This document shows positions 1 to 9,159 of a stretch of DNA of 64,000 nt, in pieces. The notes below the pieces were generated by a model, which ran no database searches, was not told where the DNA came from, and was given only the letters and a program-made list of their open reading frames with translations. The position numbers were made by a program, and so were the translations under genes. The stretch lies in the IMG/VR virus record IMGVR_UViG_3300030104_005063, positions 25,361-89,360 of that record; one strand, written 5' to 3'. The DNA comes from a virus. The number at the start of each line of letters is the position of its first letter. Within the stretch, counting starts at the first letter, position 1.

Positions 1-2
1 TT

Positions 3-2345
3 GGTTCTCAAGACATTCCAATGATTCTTAACACAACACCAAGTGTATATGCTACTCAACAAGGTGGCGGTGCGGGAGATGCCCGTATCAATGTTCGTGG
101 ATTCAATCAGAGAAATGTTGCTGTCATGATAAACGGTGTTCCCCAAAATGATATGGAGAACGGATGGGTTTATTGGTCTAATTGGGATGGGGTAGGTGAT
201 GCTACTTCCTCAATTCAGATGCAAAGAGGTCTATCAGCCGTCAATCTAGCAACACCATCTATTGGTGGAACTATGAACATTATCACCGATCCTGCTGCCC
301 AAGAAAAGGGTGGAAAGTTCAAACAGGAAGTCGGTGAGGGTGGATTTCTAAAATCTACCTTGAATTATAACTCAGGTCTAATCAATGATAAACTGGCAGT
401 AAGTGGAACGATTGTTCGTAAAACCGGTGATGGTTTTATAGACGGAACATGGACAGACGCTTGGGCTTATTATCTTGGTACATCTTATGCTGTATCAGAC
501 AAACAGAGGTTTGAGTTATACGCAATAGGTGCACCACAAAGACATGGTCAGAACCTATACAAACAGAACATAGCAACCTACTCTCAAGAGTTGGCTGGAA
601 GTATCGATGGATATAATGATTCAGCTTATGTTGAAGGGGAGAAGTTTGAACATGAAGCTGGTAGGTTCTTCAACCAAAATTGGGCTCCAGTATCTTCGGA
701 TTACAAAGGACAACAATATTGGTATATGTATGGCGCCAGAACAACAGATAGGTACAATCCTAATCTGTTGAATGAAAGAGAAAACTTCTTTCATAAACCA
801 CTTGTAAATCTAAACCATTTTTATGATATCAATGATGAGATGAGATTATCTTCGGTATTATATTGGAGTGGTGGTTCTGGTGGTGGTACTGGTACTTATG
901 GAAGTGTCAGTAGAAAACCAGCTATTGAAGGAAACCAATGGTGGGCTAGTTCACCTTGGATGTGGGATTGGGATGCTGAGATTGAACAGAACTCTGCTAA
1001 TGTAGACTCTGCTTGGTCTGATACAGAAAATCGTTCCACAGGTATCCTAAGAAACTCAATCAATAGACAGAATACTTATGGTTTGATTTCTAAATTAAAC
1101 TATGATGTATCAGATGAACTTGAAGTTCAAGTTGGTATTGATTGGAGAACTGCTGGTATTGAACATGCTAGAGAAGTTCGTGACTTACTTGGTGGAGATT
1201 ACTATGTAGACTTTGCTGATGACAATTTTGCTGATGGTAAGAAAGTTGGGTTAGGTGATATAATTGCTTATCACAACGAAACCACAGTAGATTGGTTTGG
1301 TGCTTTCTTACAAGGTCAATACGATACAGAGAAGATTAATCTTTATGGTATGGGTGGTATTTCAACCATCGAGTATACTTACAAAGACTTTTTCTCTGTT
1401 GAGAAAGAACTTGTAGAAGCTCCATCTATTACAACCTTTCAAGTAAAAGGTGGTGGTAGATATAATCTTGACGACAGACTTTCGGCATTTGCTAATGTCG
1501 GATATGTTCAGAAACCACCAATTCTTGATAATGTAATTGACTATGATGGAAATGTATCTACAAATCCAGACAATGAGAAATTTACATCTTTTGAAATCGG
1601 TGGTGAGTATGGAAGTGAGTTAGTTGCTATCAAAGGTAGTTATTACAACACCCAATGGAAAGATAGGAACTTAACTAAATCTGTAACCACAGGTCAAGGT
1701 GACTCAGGTGACACAGACATCATTTATTTAACAGGTGTGAATCAATCACATTCTGGTGTAGAGGTTGAATCTAAGATTGCTCTACACGAAATGGTGGACT
1801 TAGATGTTGCTGTTAGTATCGGTGATTGGTATTTTGATGGAGATGCGAAGGGTGATTATACTGAGATGGAATACAACGATGATAACCAAATCATTGGACA
1901 AACATCTACAGAATATCAGTATGCTTTAAGTAATCTTAAAGTTGGTGACATGCCACAAACTGCTTATGTTGGTGGATTAACATTAAAACCAATTAAAGGA
2001 TTGAGTGTACAAGGACTTTACAGATGGTATGACAATCATTATGCTGATTGGAGTCCTGATGCTCGTGAGGTTGACGAAGATGGTGCTGATAGGGCACAAG
2101 TATGGAAAACACCATCCTATGGTAAGTTAGACATACATGCTTCTTATAAGTTACCAGAAGTTGCTGGTTTAGACATGACATTAAGTGCTCATTTATTCAA
2201 TGCACTTGATGATGTTTATATCCAAGATGCAACAGATAACAGTAAGTATAATGGGTACGGTGATAAACTTCACTTGGCTCATAACGCTGAAGTATTCTTG
2301 GGAACACCAAGAAGTTTTAATTTAGGACTTTCTGTTAATTTCTAA
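3..2345 (+). CDS. TonB-dependent outer-membrane receptor, 5' truncated by the window edge
   Basis: The reading frame is open from base 3 with no start needed at the ATG at 21, so the gene begins upstream and its signal peptide is not visible. The visible N-terminus is a plug domain (VRGFNQRNVAVMINGVPQN, then MQRGLSAVNLATPSIGGTMNI). A long barrel region rich in alternating aromatic and polar strands follows, ending in a C-terminal Phe (LGLSVNF) as outer-membrane barrels do. Such receptors import siderophores, vitamins or glycans using TonB energy. The gene is followed by an intrinsic terminator and then a lipoprotein and the phage replisome on the same strand. The family call is firm. Its presence in a phage-like contig is odd and could mean phage cargo, a prophage boundary or a chimeric assembly. 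Confidence 0.88.
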   Translation, partial: GSQDIPMILNTTPSVYATQQGGGAGDARINVRGFNQRNVAVMINGVPQNDMENGWVYWSNWDGVGDATSSIQMQRGLSAVNLATPSIGGTMNIITDPAAQEKGGKFKQEVGEGGFLKSTLNYNSGLINDKLAVSGTIVRKTGDGFIDGTWTDAWAYYLGTSYAVSDKQRFELYAIGAPQRHGQNLYKQNIATYSQELAGSIDGYNDSAYVEGEKFEHEAGRFFNQNWAPVSSDYKGQQYWYMYGARTTDRYNPNLLNERENFFHKPLVNLNHFYDINDEMRLSSVLYWSGGSGGGTGTYGSVSRKPAIEGNQWWASSPWMWDWDAEIEQNSANVDSAWSDTENRSTGILRNSINRQNTYGLISKLNYDVSDELEVQVGIDWRTAGIEHAREVRDLLGGDYYVDFADDNFADGKKVGLGDIIAYHNETTVDWFGAFLQGQYDTEKINLYGMGGISTIEYTYKDFFSVEKELVEAPSITTFQVKGGGRYNLDDRLSAFANVGYVQKPPILDNVIDYDGNVSTNPDNEKFTSFEIGGEYGSELVAIKGSYYNTQWKDRNLTKSVTTGQGDSGDTDIIYLTGVNQSHSGVEVESKIALHEMVDLDVAVSIGDWYFDGDAKGDYTEMEYNDDNQIIGQTSTEYQYALSNLKVGDMPQTAYVGGLTLKPIKGLSVQGLYRWYDNHYADWSPDAREVDEDGADRAQVWKTPSYGKLDIHASYKLPEVAGLDMTLSAHLFNALDDVYIQDATDNSKYNGYGDKLHLAHNAEVFLGTPRSFNLGLSVNF

Positions 2346-2357
2346 AACGATAAATTT

Positions 2358-2385
2358 AGGGGGGTTGAAATATATCCCCCTTTTT
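2358..2385 (+). terminator. Intrinsic terminator after the TonB receptor gene
   Basis: A run of six G preceded by A (2358-2364) can pair with five C (2376-2380) and the following T across an 11-base AT loop. Five T follow (2381-2385). This is a classic G/C stem plus T-tract 13 bases after the stop codon. It isolates the receptor gene from the downstream phage genes. Confidence 0.8.
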
Positions 2386-2400
2386 ATCAAAGGTATTTAA

Positions 2401-2904
2401 ATGAAAAAGTTATTATTTTTATTATTATTATTATTTGGATGTGACGATAGGATTGAAGAACCAAATAAATCAAATATTATAGTTACAATGCTAAGAATAC
2501 CTAGAATAGAAATATTAGATAATATATGGATTACACCAGCTCCAATATGGGGACATTTAGAATCAGAAGATAGTATACCCGTTGAAAGAATGATTGTACA
2601 TTGGTGGAGTAATATGTATTGGGATGAAGATGATTCAAGTGGACATTACAGATTGTTATCTAATCGTAGAAACAAAGCAATATGGTATGATAAATTTGGT
2701 AACAGAGATACTATGGATGTAGATGTAGATACATTAAGATGGACTACAGATAGATACTCTGAAGTAGATAGTTTAGGATATTTTTTTAATACACTAAGAC
2801 CTACAAGAGTAATGCAAAATAAAGGTTCGGGTAGTTATATGAAATTGTATTGGAGTATTGAAAATACACTAATAGATTCACAAGAAGTTTTTTTAATGGA
2901 TTAA
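2401..2904 (+). CDS. Putative small lipoprotein
   Basis: A 167-residue protein with a short Lys-Lys start, a very hydrophobic Leu/Phe run, and a lipobox-like LLFGC with Cys at about residue 14. The acidic stretch after the Cys (DDRIEEPN) fits a signal-peptidase II lipoprotein. The rest is soluble, rich in Trp, Tyr and Asp, and not recognised. It lies between the receptor terminator and the polymerase promoter. No strong ribosome site is visible; the start is inferred from the signal sequence. Another lipoprotein gene lies at 42182. A surface or exclusion role is possible, but that is a guess. Confidence 0.6.
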   Translation: MKKLLFLLLLLFGCDDRIEEPNKSNIIVTMLRIPRIEILDNIWITPAPIWGHLESEDSIPVERMIVHWWSNMYWDEDDSSGHYRLLSNRRNKAIWYDKFGNRDTMDVDVDTLRWTTDRYSEVDSLGYFFNTLRPTRVMQNKGSGSYMKLYWSIENTLIDSQEVFLMD

Positions 2905-2912
2905 AAAAACAC

Positions 2913-2942
2913 TTGACTTGTATATGGTTTTGTTGTTATATT
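2913..2942 (+). promoter_or_regulatory. Sigma70-like promoter for the replisome operon
   Basis: TTGACT at 2913-2918 and TATATT at 2937-2942 with an 18 bp spacer (or TTATAT with 17). The site starts 8 bases after the lipoprotein stop and about 33 bases before the polymerase ATG. It closely resembles the site at 52509 through the whole spacer, not just in the two hexamers. Confidence 0.7.
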
Positions 2943-2974
2943 TACATATCGAAAATGGGGATTTTATAATCTAA

Positions 2975-5500
2975 ATGTATCAGAATATTTGGTGTGAAAA
3001 AAGAGGTGGTAATCAAGTAGAAGTTCATCTTTGGGATGATGTTGCTGGTTATCAAAACTTTATATTTAAAAATTATGCTTATGTCCGAGATGGTGGTGGG
3101 CAATATCGTTCTATTTATGGGGATAAGTTGAAGAAAGTTACATATTGGACAGAACAAGATTTTAAAACTGGTCGAGTCTTTGAATCAGATATTCCATTGG
3201 AAACTCGTATCTTATTAGATAGATATGAGGATTCAGATGAGCCGTCCAAAGACCACAGAGAATTATTTTTTGATATAGAGGTGGAAGTCACAGATGGTTT
3301 TCCTGAACCATCAAAAGCACAAAACAAGGTGACTTCGGTTGCCATGTATACCAAACACGATGGTAAATATCGTGTTTATGTTTTAGGAGAAGGACAAGAT
3401 AATTTAAAAGACGAAGTTGATATTCGTTTTTATTCTACAGAGAATGAGTTACTCAAAGAGTTTTTAAGATATTGGATAGATGTGAAACCAACAGTTGTTA
3501 CTGGTTGGAACACTAATGGTTTTGATATTCCTTACTTATATAATCGTCTATCAAAAGTTTTAGGTGAAGAGTTTGCTAATGCTTTGTCACCGATACAAAT
3601 TGTAAAATATAATCCAAACAAAAAGATGTATAGAATCGCTGGTGTTAGTTCTTTGGATTATATGGATTTATATAGAAAATTTACATACACACAACAATCA
3701 AGTTATCGTCTAGACCATATCGGAACAATAGAGGTAGGGTTAGGTAAGGTCGAGTATGAGGGAACATTAGATGACTTATATAGAGATGACATTGATAAGT
3801 TTATTGAATACAACCTAAACGATGTTGAGATAGTTAAGGCACTTGACCAAAAGTTCAAACTCTTGGATTTGGCTCGTGCTGTATCTCACTTGGGTAGAAT
3901 ACCTTACGAAGAGGTATATTTTAGTTCTCGATATATTGAGGGTGCTATGTTGGTGTATCTTCGTAGTTTAGGTTTAGTTGCTCCAAGTAAAGGAGCTAAT
4001 GTGACATATGATGGTTCAGAGGGTAGATTTAGTGGTGCTTATGTTAAGTCACCGACACCAGGTCGTTATGATTGGGTATTTGATTTAGATTTAACATCTA
4101 TGTATCCAAGTATCATTATGTCTTTGAATATGTCACCAGAAACTAAAATAGGTAAGATAAATGGTTGGGATGCGGAAGAATTTATTAGAGGGGAAGAAAA
4201 ACACTATTCTGTAGAAAAGGATGGTAAAACTATTAGAACCTTTACGAGTGGACAACTCAAAGATTTTTTTAACAAAAATGAAATATCCATTTCATCAAAT
4301 GGTGTATTGTATGACCTTACCCAAAAGGGTGTCATACCGGCAATACTTGAGAAATGGTTTAATGAAAGAGTAGAGTATAGAAAACTGGCAAAGAAGTATG
4401 GTGAAGAAGGGAATGACGAACTACATGGTTATTTTGATAGACGACAATTGGTACAGAAGATTCTTCTAAATAGTCTGTATGGAGTTTTGGGTTTGACGGT
4501 GTTTCGATTTTATGATATTGACAATGCTGAAGGTACGACAACGACAGGTCAAAAGCTGATTCAGTTTACAGAGAAGATTGCTAACAATTACTACAATAAC
4601 ATATTAGGAACGAAAGAGGATTATTGTATTTACACAGATACAGACTCAGTTTTCTACTCTGCTCTTCCACTTGTTCAAAACAGACATCCAAATGCCGATG
4701 TCAAGGATGACAAGTTCATGACCGAACAGATTCTTGAGATTGCTGGTGAGGTACAAGATTACATTAACAAATCTTACAATTACTTCAGTAGTAAGTTTCT
4801 AAACATCAGAGGTGACCATCGTTTTGAGATTAAACAAGAAATGATTGCTAAGTCTGCTTTTTGGGTGACTAAGAAAAGATATGGTCAATGGATTATCAAC
4901 GATGGTGGTTTGGAAGTAGAGAAACTTGATGTTAAAGGTTTGGATATTGTTCGTAGTTCATTCCCACCAGCATTTCGTGACTTCATGACTAAGGTTCTAA
5001 AAGCTATCCTTGCTAAAGTTCCAAAAGAAAAGATTGATGAGTTTATTTTGAACTTCAAGAACAATCTACAGAATGAAGAGTTAGATAAGATTGCTCTTCC
5101 AACAGGTGTCAAGGGATTGAATAAATACATTGATAAATCAAAGGGTGGTTTTCAAAGTAAAACTATGTTTACATCAATGAAGAAAGGTGCACCTGTTCAC
5201 ACAAAAGCCTCAGTTATCTATAATGACTTATTGAGACATTTTAAAGCTATGAATCACGAACCTATTTCAAATGGTAATAAAGTTCGTTGGGTATACCTAA
5301 AACAAAATCCCTTTAATATTGATGGGATTGCTTACAAAGGTTATGATGATCCTAAACAAATCATAGATTTCATTAATCAGTACATTGACCGAGATAAATT
5401 ATTTGATAAAGCTCTTAATAAAAAGATAAAGATGTTTTATGATGCGATGTCTTGGGATATGCCAGTAGAGAAGAAAAATACAATTGAAAAGTTTTTTTAA
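2975..5500 (+). CDS. 43: Family B DNA polymerase, T4 gp43-like
   Basis: Replicative polymerase with proofreading, 841 residues (T4 gp43 is about 900). Exonuclease motifs are present: DIE at residues 100-102 (ExoI), NTNGFDIP near 180 (ExoII) and YNLNDVEIV near 279 (ExoIII). Polymerase motifs follow in order: DLTSMYPSI near 370 (A), KILLNSLYG near 494 (B) and YTDTDSV near 552 (C) with both catalytic Asp. It is followed directly by clamp and clamp-loader genes, as in T4-like phages. The start is the ATG at 2975 after its own promoter; a GGGGA run about 13 bases upstream is a distant ribosome site. No truncation or missing catalytic residue was seen. Confidence 0.97.
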   Translation: MYQNIWCEKRGGNQVEVHLWDDVAGYQNFIFKNYAYVRDGGGQYRSIYGDKLKKVTYWTEQDFKTGRVFESDIPLETRILLDRYEDSDEPSKDHRELFFDIEVEVTDGFPEPSKAQNKVTSVAMYTKHDGKYRVYVLGEGQDNLKDEVDIRFYSTENELLKEFLRYWIDVKPTVVTGWNTNGFDIPYLYNRLSKVLGEEFANALSPIQIVKYNPNKKMYRIAGVSSLDYMDLYRKFTYTQQSSYRLDHIGTIEVGLGKVEYEGTLDDLYRDDIDKFIEYNLNDVEIVKALDQKFKLLDLARAVSHLGRIPYEEVYFSSRYIEGAMLVYLRSLGLVAPSKGANVTYDGSEGRFSGAYVKSPTPGRYDWVFDLDLTSMYPSIIMSLNMSPETKIGKINGWDAEEFIRGEEKHYSVEKDGKTIRTFTSGQLKDFFNKNEISISSNGVLYDLTQKGVIPAILEKWFNERVEYRKLAKKYGEEGNDELHGYFDRRQLVQKILLNSLYGVLGLTVFRFYDIDNAEGTTTTGQKLIQFTEKIANNYYNNILGTKEDYCIYTDTDSVFYSALPLVQNRHPNADVKDDKFMTEQILEIAGEVQDYINKSYNYFSSKFLNIRGDHRFEIKQEMIAKSAFWVTKKRYGQWIINDGGLEVEKLDVKGLDIVRSSFPPAFRDFMTKVLKAILAKVPKEKIDEFILNFKNNLQNEELDKIALPTGVKGLNKYIDKSKGGFQSKTMFTSMKKGAPVHTKASVIYNDLLRHFKAMNHEPISNGNKVRWVYLKQNPFNIDGIAYKGYDDPKQIIDFINQYIDRDKLFDKALNKKIKMFYDAMSWDMPVEKKNTIEKFF

Positions 5501-5501
5501 C

Positions 5502-5530
5502 TTGACATTTAGTCAAATATTTAGTAAATT
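5502..5530 (+). promoter_or_regulatory. Sigma70-like promoter for the sliding clamp gene
   Basis: TTGACA at 5502-5507, 17 bp spacer, TAAATT at 5525-5530. It starts directly after the polymerase stop codon (5498-5500), with the clamp ATG 26 bases after the -10. A ribosome site GGAGA follows at about 5542. Confidence 0.7.
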
Positions 5531-5556
5531 AAATAATAATATGGAGAATAATAATA

Positions 5557-6279
5557 ATGAATAAAATCACATTAGATACCTTTATCCAAAAGTACAATCT
5601 TGGTGGTAGTATAAATTCAGTAAAGTGGGAGTCAAATGGTGACACACTTTCTACTCGTTTTATATCACCAGATAAAAGTCTTTTGGGTGAGTTATCACTT
5701 AGTAAACAATCACTTCCTAACTTTGAGGTAGGTGTTTATGACACACCACTTCTATCTAAGATGTTAGGTACTCTTGCTGATAAGATTGATTTCAATGTAA
5801 TAAAATCACCATCAGATGAAGAACAACCTGTAGCATTCGGATTTTCAGATGGTAAGATATCTGTTAGTTATGTTCTTGCTGCTCTTGGTGTTATTCCTGA
5901 TGTGCCAGAACTAAAGAATGTACCTGAGTTTGATACTCTTATCAATATTGATACTCAGTTCATCAACTCTTTTATTCGTGGTAAAGGTGCTCTTGCAGAT
6001 GTTGAACATTTTTCTATTCAACCAGTAAATGGTGGTGTGGAGTTCGTCATTGGTTTTAGTGATATTAATTCCAATCGTATTAGTATTAAAGTTCAAAGTG
6101 GTGCAGTAAAACTAACTGAACCAATCGTCTTTAATGCCAACTTATTCAAGGAAGTTCTAAATGCGAACAAAGAATGTTCTAAGGCAGTTCTTCAAGTAAG
6201 TTCTGGTGGTCTTGCTCACATCGAGTTTAAGATAGACGACTTCAATGTTAAATATTACTTAGTATCACAGCAGGTATAA
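5557..6279 (+). CDS. 45: Sliding clamp, T4 gp45-like
   Basis: A 240-residue protein whose length and position fit the T4-like processivity clamp, which encircles DNA as a trimer and tethers polymerase. It lies between the polymerase and the clamp loader, exactly as gp45 does in T4-like genomes. It shows the clamp-like pattern of alternating beta strands with few aromatics (for example VGVYDTPLLSKMLGTL and GGVEFVIGFSDINS). Sequence identity among phage clamps is low, so the call leans on synteny. It has its own promoter at 5502 and is separated by one base from the clamp-loader gene. Confidence 0.88.
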   Translation: MNKITLDTFIQKYNLGGSINSVKWESNGDTLSTRFISPDKSLLGELSLSKQSLPNFEVGVYDTPLLSKMLGTLADKIDFNVIKSPSDEEQPVAFGFSDGKISVSYVLAALGVIPDVPELKNVPEFDTLINIDTQFINSFIRGKGALADVEHFSIQPVNGGVEFVIGFSDINSNRISIKVQSGAVKLTEPIVFNANLFKEVLNANKECSKAVLQVSSGGLAHIEFKIDDFNVKYYLVSQQV

Positions 6280-6280
6280 T

Positions 6281-7192
6281 ATGAGTTCACATGGATTATG
6301 GGTGGAGCGTTATCGTCCATCGACATTAGACACTTATGTTGGTAATGAAACTCTCAAAACAAAGGTCGAGAGGTTCATAGAGGAGCAAAATGTTCCACAC
6401 CTATTATTATATGGTAGAGCCGGTGGGGGTAAAACAACCCTTGCCAAGATTATCGTAAATGCTATCGAATGTGACTATCTCTATATTAATGCTTCGGATG
6501 AACGAAACATAGACTTGGTTAGGGACAAACTTAAGAACTTTGCTTCTTCTGTTGGTTTTAAACCAAACAAAATCGTAATCTTGGATGAGGCTGATTATCT
6601 TAATGTTAATTCAGCCCAACCGGCTCTTCGTAATCTTATGGAGACTTTCTCTGCTCATTGTAGATTTATCTTGACTTGTAACTATGTTGAAAAGATAATC
6701 GATCCGATTCAGAGTAGATGTCAGACCTATAAGATTATTCCACCATCAAAGAAAGATGTGGCAGTTCACGCTAAGTATATCTTGGAAGAAGAGAATATCT
6801 CTTTTGATTTAGATGACTTGGCTCTCGTGGTAACTGCTGGTTATCCTGACTTGAGAAAGGTTATCAATGACTTACAGAGACAGGCGATTGATGGTCAGTT
6901 AAAGATAGATAAAGATGGAATGTTACATAACGAGTTCAAACTTCAGTTCTTGGATATGATAAAACAAGGTGTTGATTTGAGAACCATTCGTAAGTTTGTA
7001 GCTGATAGTAACTTTACAGATTACACAGAGCTGTATCGTTTTCTATATGATGAGGTAGAGAATATTTCTGTGGAGAAACTACCAGAGATTATCATTGATA
7101 TATCAAATGGTTCTTATCAAGATGTGTTGGTCGTGGATAAAGAGATAAATTTTATGGCTACCATCTCTAACATACTTAGGAGATTACAATGA
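6281..7192 (+). CDS. 44: Clamp loader ATPase subunit, T4 gp44-like
   Basis: AAA+ ATPase of 303 residues that opens the sliding clamp and loads it on primed DNA. Residues 8-14 (VERYRPS) match the RFC/gp44 N-terminal box. Walker A is GRAGGGKT at 45-52, Walker B IVILDEA at 98-104, and the arginine-finger SRC motif is at 145-147. The C-terminal part is helical, as in other loader subunits. The gene starts one base after the clamp stop and ends in an ATGA overlap with a zinc-ribbon gene; the small loader subunit is one gene further on. Confidence 0.96.
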   Translation: MSSHGLWVERYRPSTLDTYVGNETLKTKVERFIEEQNVPHLLLYGRAGGGKTTLAKIIVNAIECDYLYINASDERNIDLVRDKLKNFASSVGFKPNKIVILDEADYLNVNSAQPALRNLMETFSAHCRFILTCNYVEKIIDPIQSRCQTYKIIPPSKKDVAVHAKYILEEENISFDLDDLALVVTAGYPDLRKVINDLQRQAIDGQLKIDKDGMLHNEFKLQFLDMIKQGVDLRTIRKFVADSNFTDYTELYRFLYDEVENISVEKLPEIIIDISNGSYQDVLVVDKEINFMATISNILRRLQ

Positions 7193-7428
7193 ACATGAAA
7201 CCACAAAAACCATTACCACAACAACAAGTTCAAATAGACTTGAGTGATGCAGATACAATGAAATGTCAGAAGTGTGAAAATAGTATTTTCATACAAGGAT
7301 ATGTTATAAAGAAAATATCTGCTATCGTATCGCCTACAGGTAAAGAAGTTATCGCTCCAATTCAAGTTTTCAATTGTGGAAATTGTGGAGAGATGTTACC
7401 ACTACAGGAATTAGATGAACTTATTTAA
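7189..7428 (+). CDS. Small zinc-ribbon protein
   Basis: A 79-residue protein with two CxxC knuckles (CQKCEN near residue 26 and CGNCGE near 66) separated by about 37 residues, which should bind one zinc ion. It sits between the two clamp-loader genes, overlapping the first by ATGA and the second by 14 bases. An AGGAG site lies about 5 bases before the ATG. Small proteins of this pattern are common in marine T4-like phages. The function is unknown; its position suggests a link with replication. Confidence 0.8.
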   Translation: MNMKPQKPLPQQQVQIDLSDADTMKCQKCENSIFIQGYVIKKISAIVSPTGKEVIAPIQVFNCGNCGEMLPLQELDELI

Positions 7429-7834
7429 GTGGATAGATGAACTATTCACTAAGAAAAGACCTTGGGATAGTTTTTCAGAAGAAGAACAAAAGAAGTTTAG
7501 TCCGTTTATGGTAAATCGTTATTTAAGTATGAATAATGATTTCTTACCTATTGTTAATCACTTTCAGAAGTTGACCATTGAGGTAATGCCACATTCTGCT
7601 GTCTATAAATTCTATTGTTCCTTACTCCCAAACAAGAAAACTTTTTTAAGGTATCTTAGTGGTAAAAAAACAAAGGTCAACGAAAAAGTTGTTCCTTTTA
7701 TTCAAGAATACTTCGAGGTTAGTAAGATACAAGCTGGTGAATATTATCAGTTGATGAATAAAGACGAATTGAAGTCTTTACTAACCAAGTATGGTAAAAC
7801 AGAAAAGGAAATAAAAAAGATGGGTGTTAAATGA
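7415..7834 (+). CDS. 62: Clamp loader small subunit, T4 gp62-like
   Basis: A 139-residue protein resembling T4 gp62, which partners gp44 in the clamp loader. The key similarity is KFSPFMVNRYLSM near residues 28-40, comparable to the YSKFMVENALSQF segment of T4 gp62, followed by a helical region (VYKFYCSLLP). It is shorter than T4 gp62 (about 187), as is usual in marine phages. It starts inside the preceding zinc-ribbon gene and ends with an ATGA overlap with a membrane-protein gene. The weak sequence signal is offset by its position near gp44. Confidence 0.82.
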   Translation: MNLFKWIDELFTKKRPWDSFSEEEQKKFSPFMVNRYLSMNNDFLPIVNHFQKLTIEVMPHSAVYKFYCSLLPNKKTFLRYLSGKKTKVNEKVVPFIQEYFEVSKIQAGEYYQLMNKDELKSLLTKYGKTEKEIKKMGVK

Positions 7835-8175
7835 ATAAGTTACTCATGGCTATGTCTATATCATTAGTAGGGCATGTTATTGCATGGTTTCATATGCAAG
7901 GTCAATTCAAATATGAATGGGCAAAAAGTTTATGGTGGATAGTTCTTGGTGGGATACCTATAAGTTTTTGTTTTTTCTATGGAACAAAGTGGTATTATGA
8001 TTATTTCCAAAATTATTGGTATGTTAGACCAATAGGATTTGGTATGGCAACGCTAACTATGGGTGTTTTAACTTGGTTGGTTTTGAATGAAGTGCCAGAT
8101 ACAAGAACTATCATATCGTTAGTTTTATCAGTTGTTATTATAGCAATACAGTTATCACATTTAATTATAAAATAG
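7831..8175 (+). CDS. Small four-helix integral membrane protein
   Basis: A 114-residue protein with about four hydrophobic segments: residues 3-20, 33-49, 70-86 and 93-112. Loops contain GQFKYEWAK and a Trp/Tyr-rich YYDYFQNYWYVRP. It should sit in the inner membrane. The pattern is reminiscent of a conserved hypothetical family in marine phages and of half a small multidrug or DMT transporter, but I cannot assign transport. ATGA overlap with gene 62 places it in the replication operon. Confidence 0.75.
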   Translation: MNKLLMAMSISLVGHVIAWFHMQGQFKYEWAKSLWWIVLGGIPISFCFFYGTKWYYDYFQNYWYVRPIGFGMATLTMGVLTWLVLNEVPDTRTIISLVLSVVIIAIQLSHLIIK

Positions 8176-8182
8176 AGGTTAT

Positions 8183-8560
8183 ATGAAAATAAAAGAAAGA
8201 GAACTTAATAAGTCAAGTGACACTCATCCAGTTGTAGAACAAATGGAAAAAGAATGGCCACAGATGACTAGAGAGTTTAAGAGATTACAGAGAGAACAAT
8301 ATGAATTGTTTTGTAGAAAACAACATGATTATGGTCCTGGTAATATTTCAGTTGGAACTATGTTACAGACCGATGATGAAGTTCACTTATCACTTACAGG
8401 TTTGTGGTTTAGAATGAATGATAAAATTCAGAGGTTAAAGACTTTGATTATGACCGGCAGAGAATCTGCTGTAGACGAACCATTAGAGGATGCTTATTTA
8501 GATGTATCTAACTATGGTATTATGGCAACAATCGTTAAAAATGGTAAATGGGGTAAATAA
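8183..8560 (+). CDS. DUF1599-like nucleotide-modification-associated protein
   Basis: All-helical protein of 125 residues resembling DUF1599 (Nmad1). The visible signature is KQHDYGPGNIS near residues 47-57, then LWFRMNDKIQRLKTL near 74-88 and EPLEDAYLDVSNYG near 99-112. The spaced Asp/Glu residues could hold metal in an MazG-like nucleotide pyrophosphatase fold. Families of this type occur in phages that alter their nucleotide pools. It has a GAGGTTAT ribosome-site-like sequence before the ATG and abuts the ClpP gene. The enzymatic activity is inferred from the family, not shown. Confidence 0.65.
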   Translation: MKIKERELNKSSDTHPVVEQMEKEWPQMTREFKRLQREQYELFCRKQHDYGPGNISVGTMLQTDDEVHLSLTGLWFRMNDKIQRLKTLIMTGRESAVDEPLEDAYLDVSNYGIMATIVKNGKWGK

Positions 8561-9159
8561 TGGAAAGACATTGGGGTGAGAAACAAAAACCAACGCCAAG
8601 AAAAGCTGGTGCTGAGGCTACTGAAAAACACATTTCAGTACAAGATAACAAGATATATTTTTACTCTGGTGTGAGTAGAAACGCTTGTAGTGAATTAAAC
8701 AAAAAAATAAGTGAGTTAGAATCTAAGGCTATAACTTTGTCCAATAGTCTCTCCATTGAACCACCACCTATTAAACTTTTCATTAATTCTGGCGGTGGAA
8801 CTATCGTGAGTGGTATCGCTTCTATGGATACCATTATTAGAAGTCAAGTGCCTGTTTGGACTTATGTTGATGGTTTTTCCGCTAGTGCAGCTACATTTAT
8901 GACAGTTGTTGGTAATCGTAGATTTATGAGTAGAAATTCTTACATGTTAGTTCATCAACTGTCCACCACATTTTGGGGAACATACTCTAATTTTGAAGAT
9001 GAAAAACAAAATTTAGATTTGATGATGAAGAACATAAAAAATATCTACAAGCAATATACTAAGATTCCTATGAAGAAACTTAACGAAATACTAAAACACG
9101 ACTTGATGTGGGATGCTAAAACTTGTTTGGAATATGGAATGATTGACGAGATTATATAA
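8560..9159 (+). CDS. clpP: ClpP-like serine protease
   Basis: A 199-residue protein of the ClpP/crotonase fold. LFINSGGG at 73-80 matches the ClpP strand and glycine loop. GFSASAA at 105-111 carries the likely nucleophile Ser109, YMLVHQL the catalytic His132, and KHDLMWDA the likely Asp181, so the triad looks complete. The N-terminal 25 residues are Lys-rich and unlike host ClpP; no Clp ATPase gene is in the window. Phage ClpP-like proteins may serve head maturation or borrow a host unfoldase. Single-base overlap (TAATG) with the following nuclease gene. Confidence 0.88.
   Translation: MERHWGEKQKPTPRKAGAEATEKHISVQDNKIYFYSGVSRNACSELNKKISELESKAITLSNSLSIEPPPIKLFINSGGGTIVSGIASMDTIIRSQVPVWTYVDGFSASAATFMTVVGNRRFMSRNSYMLVHQLSTTFWGTYSNFEDEKQNLDLMMKNIKNIYKQYTKIPMKKLNEILKHDLMWDAKTCLEYGMIDEII

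Noticed and set aside
2346-2975. Attachment site marking a prophage boundary
   Set aside because: No integrase, tRNA end or direct repeat was found near the receptor-replisome junction, so a boundary is possible but not called.
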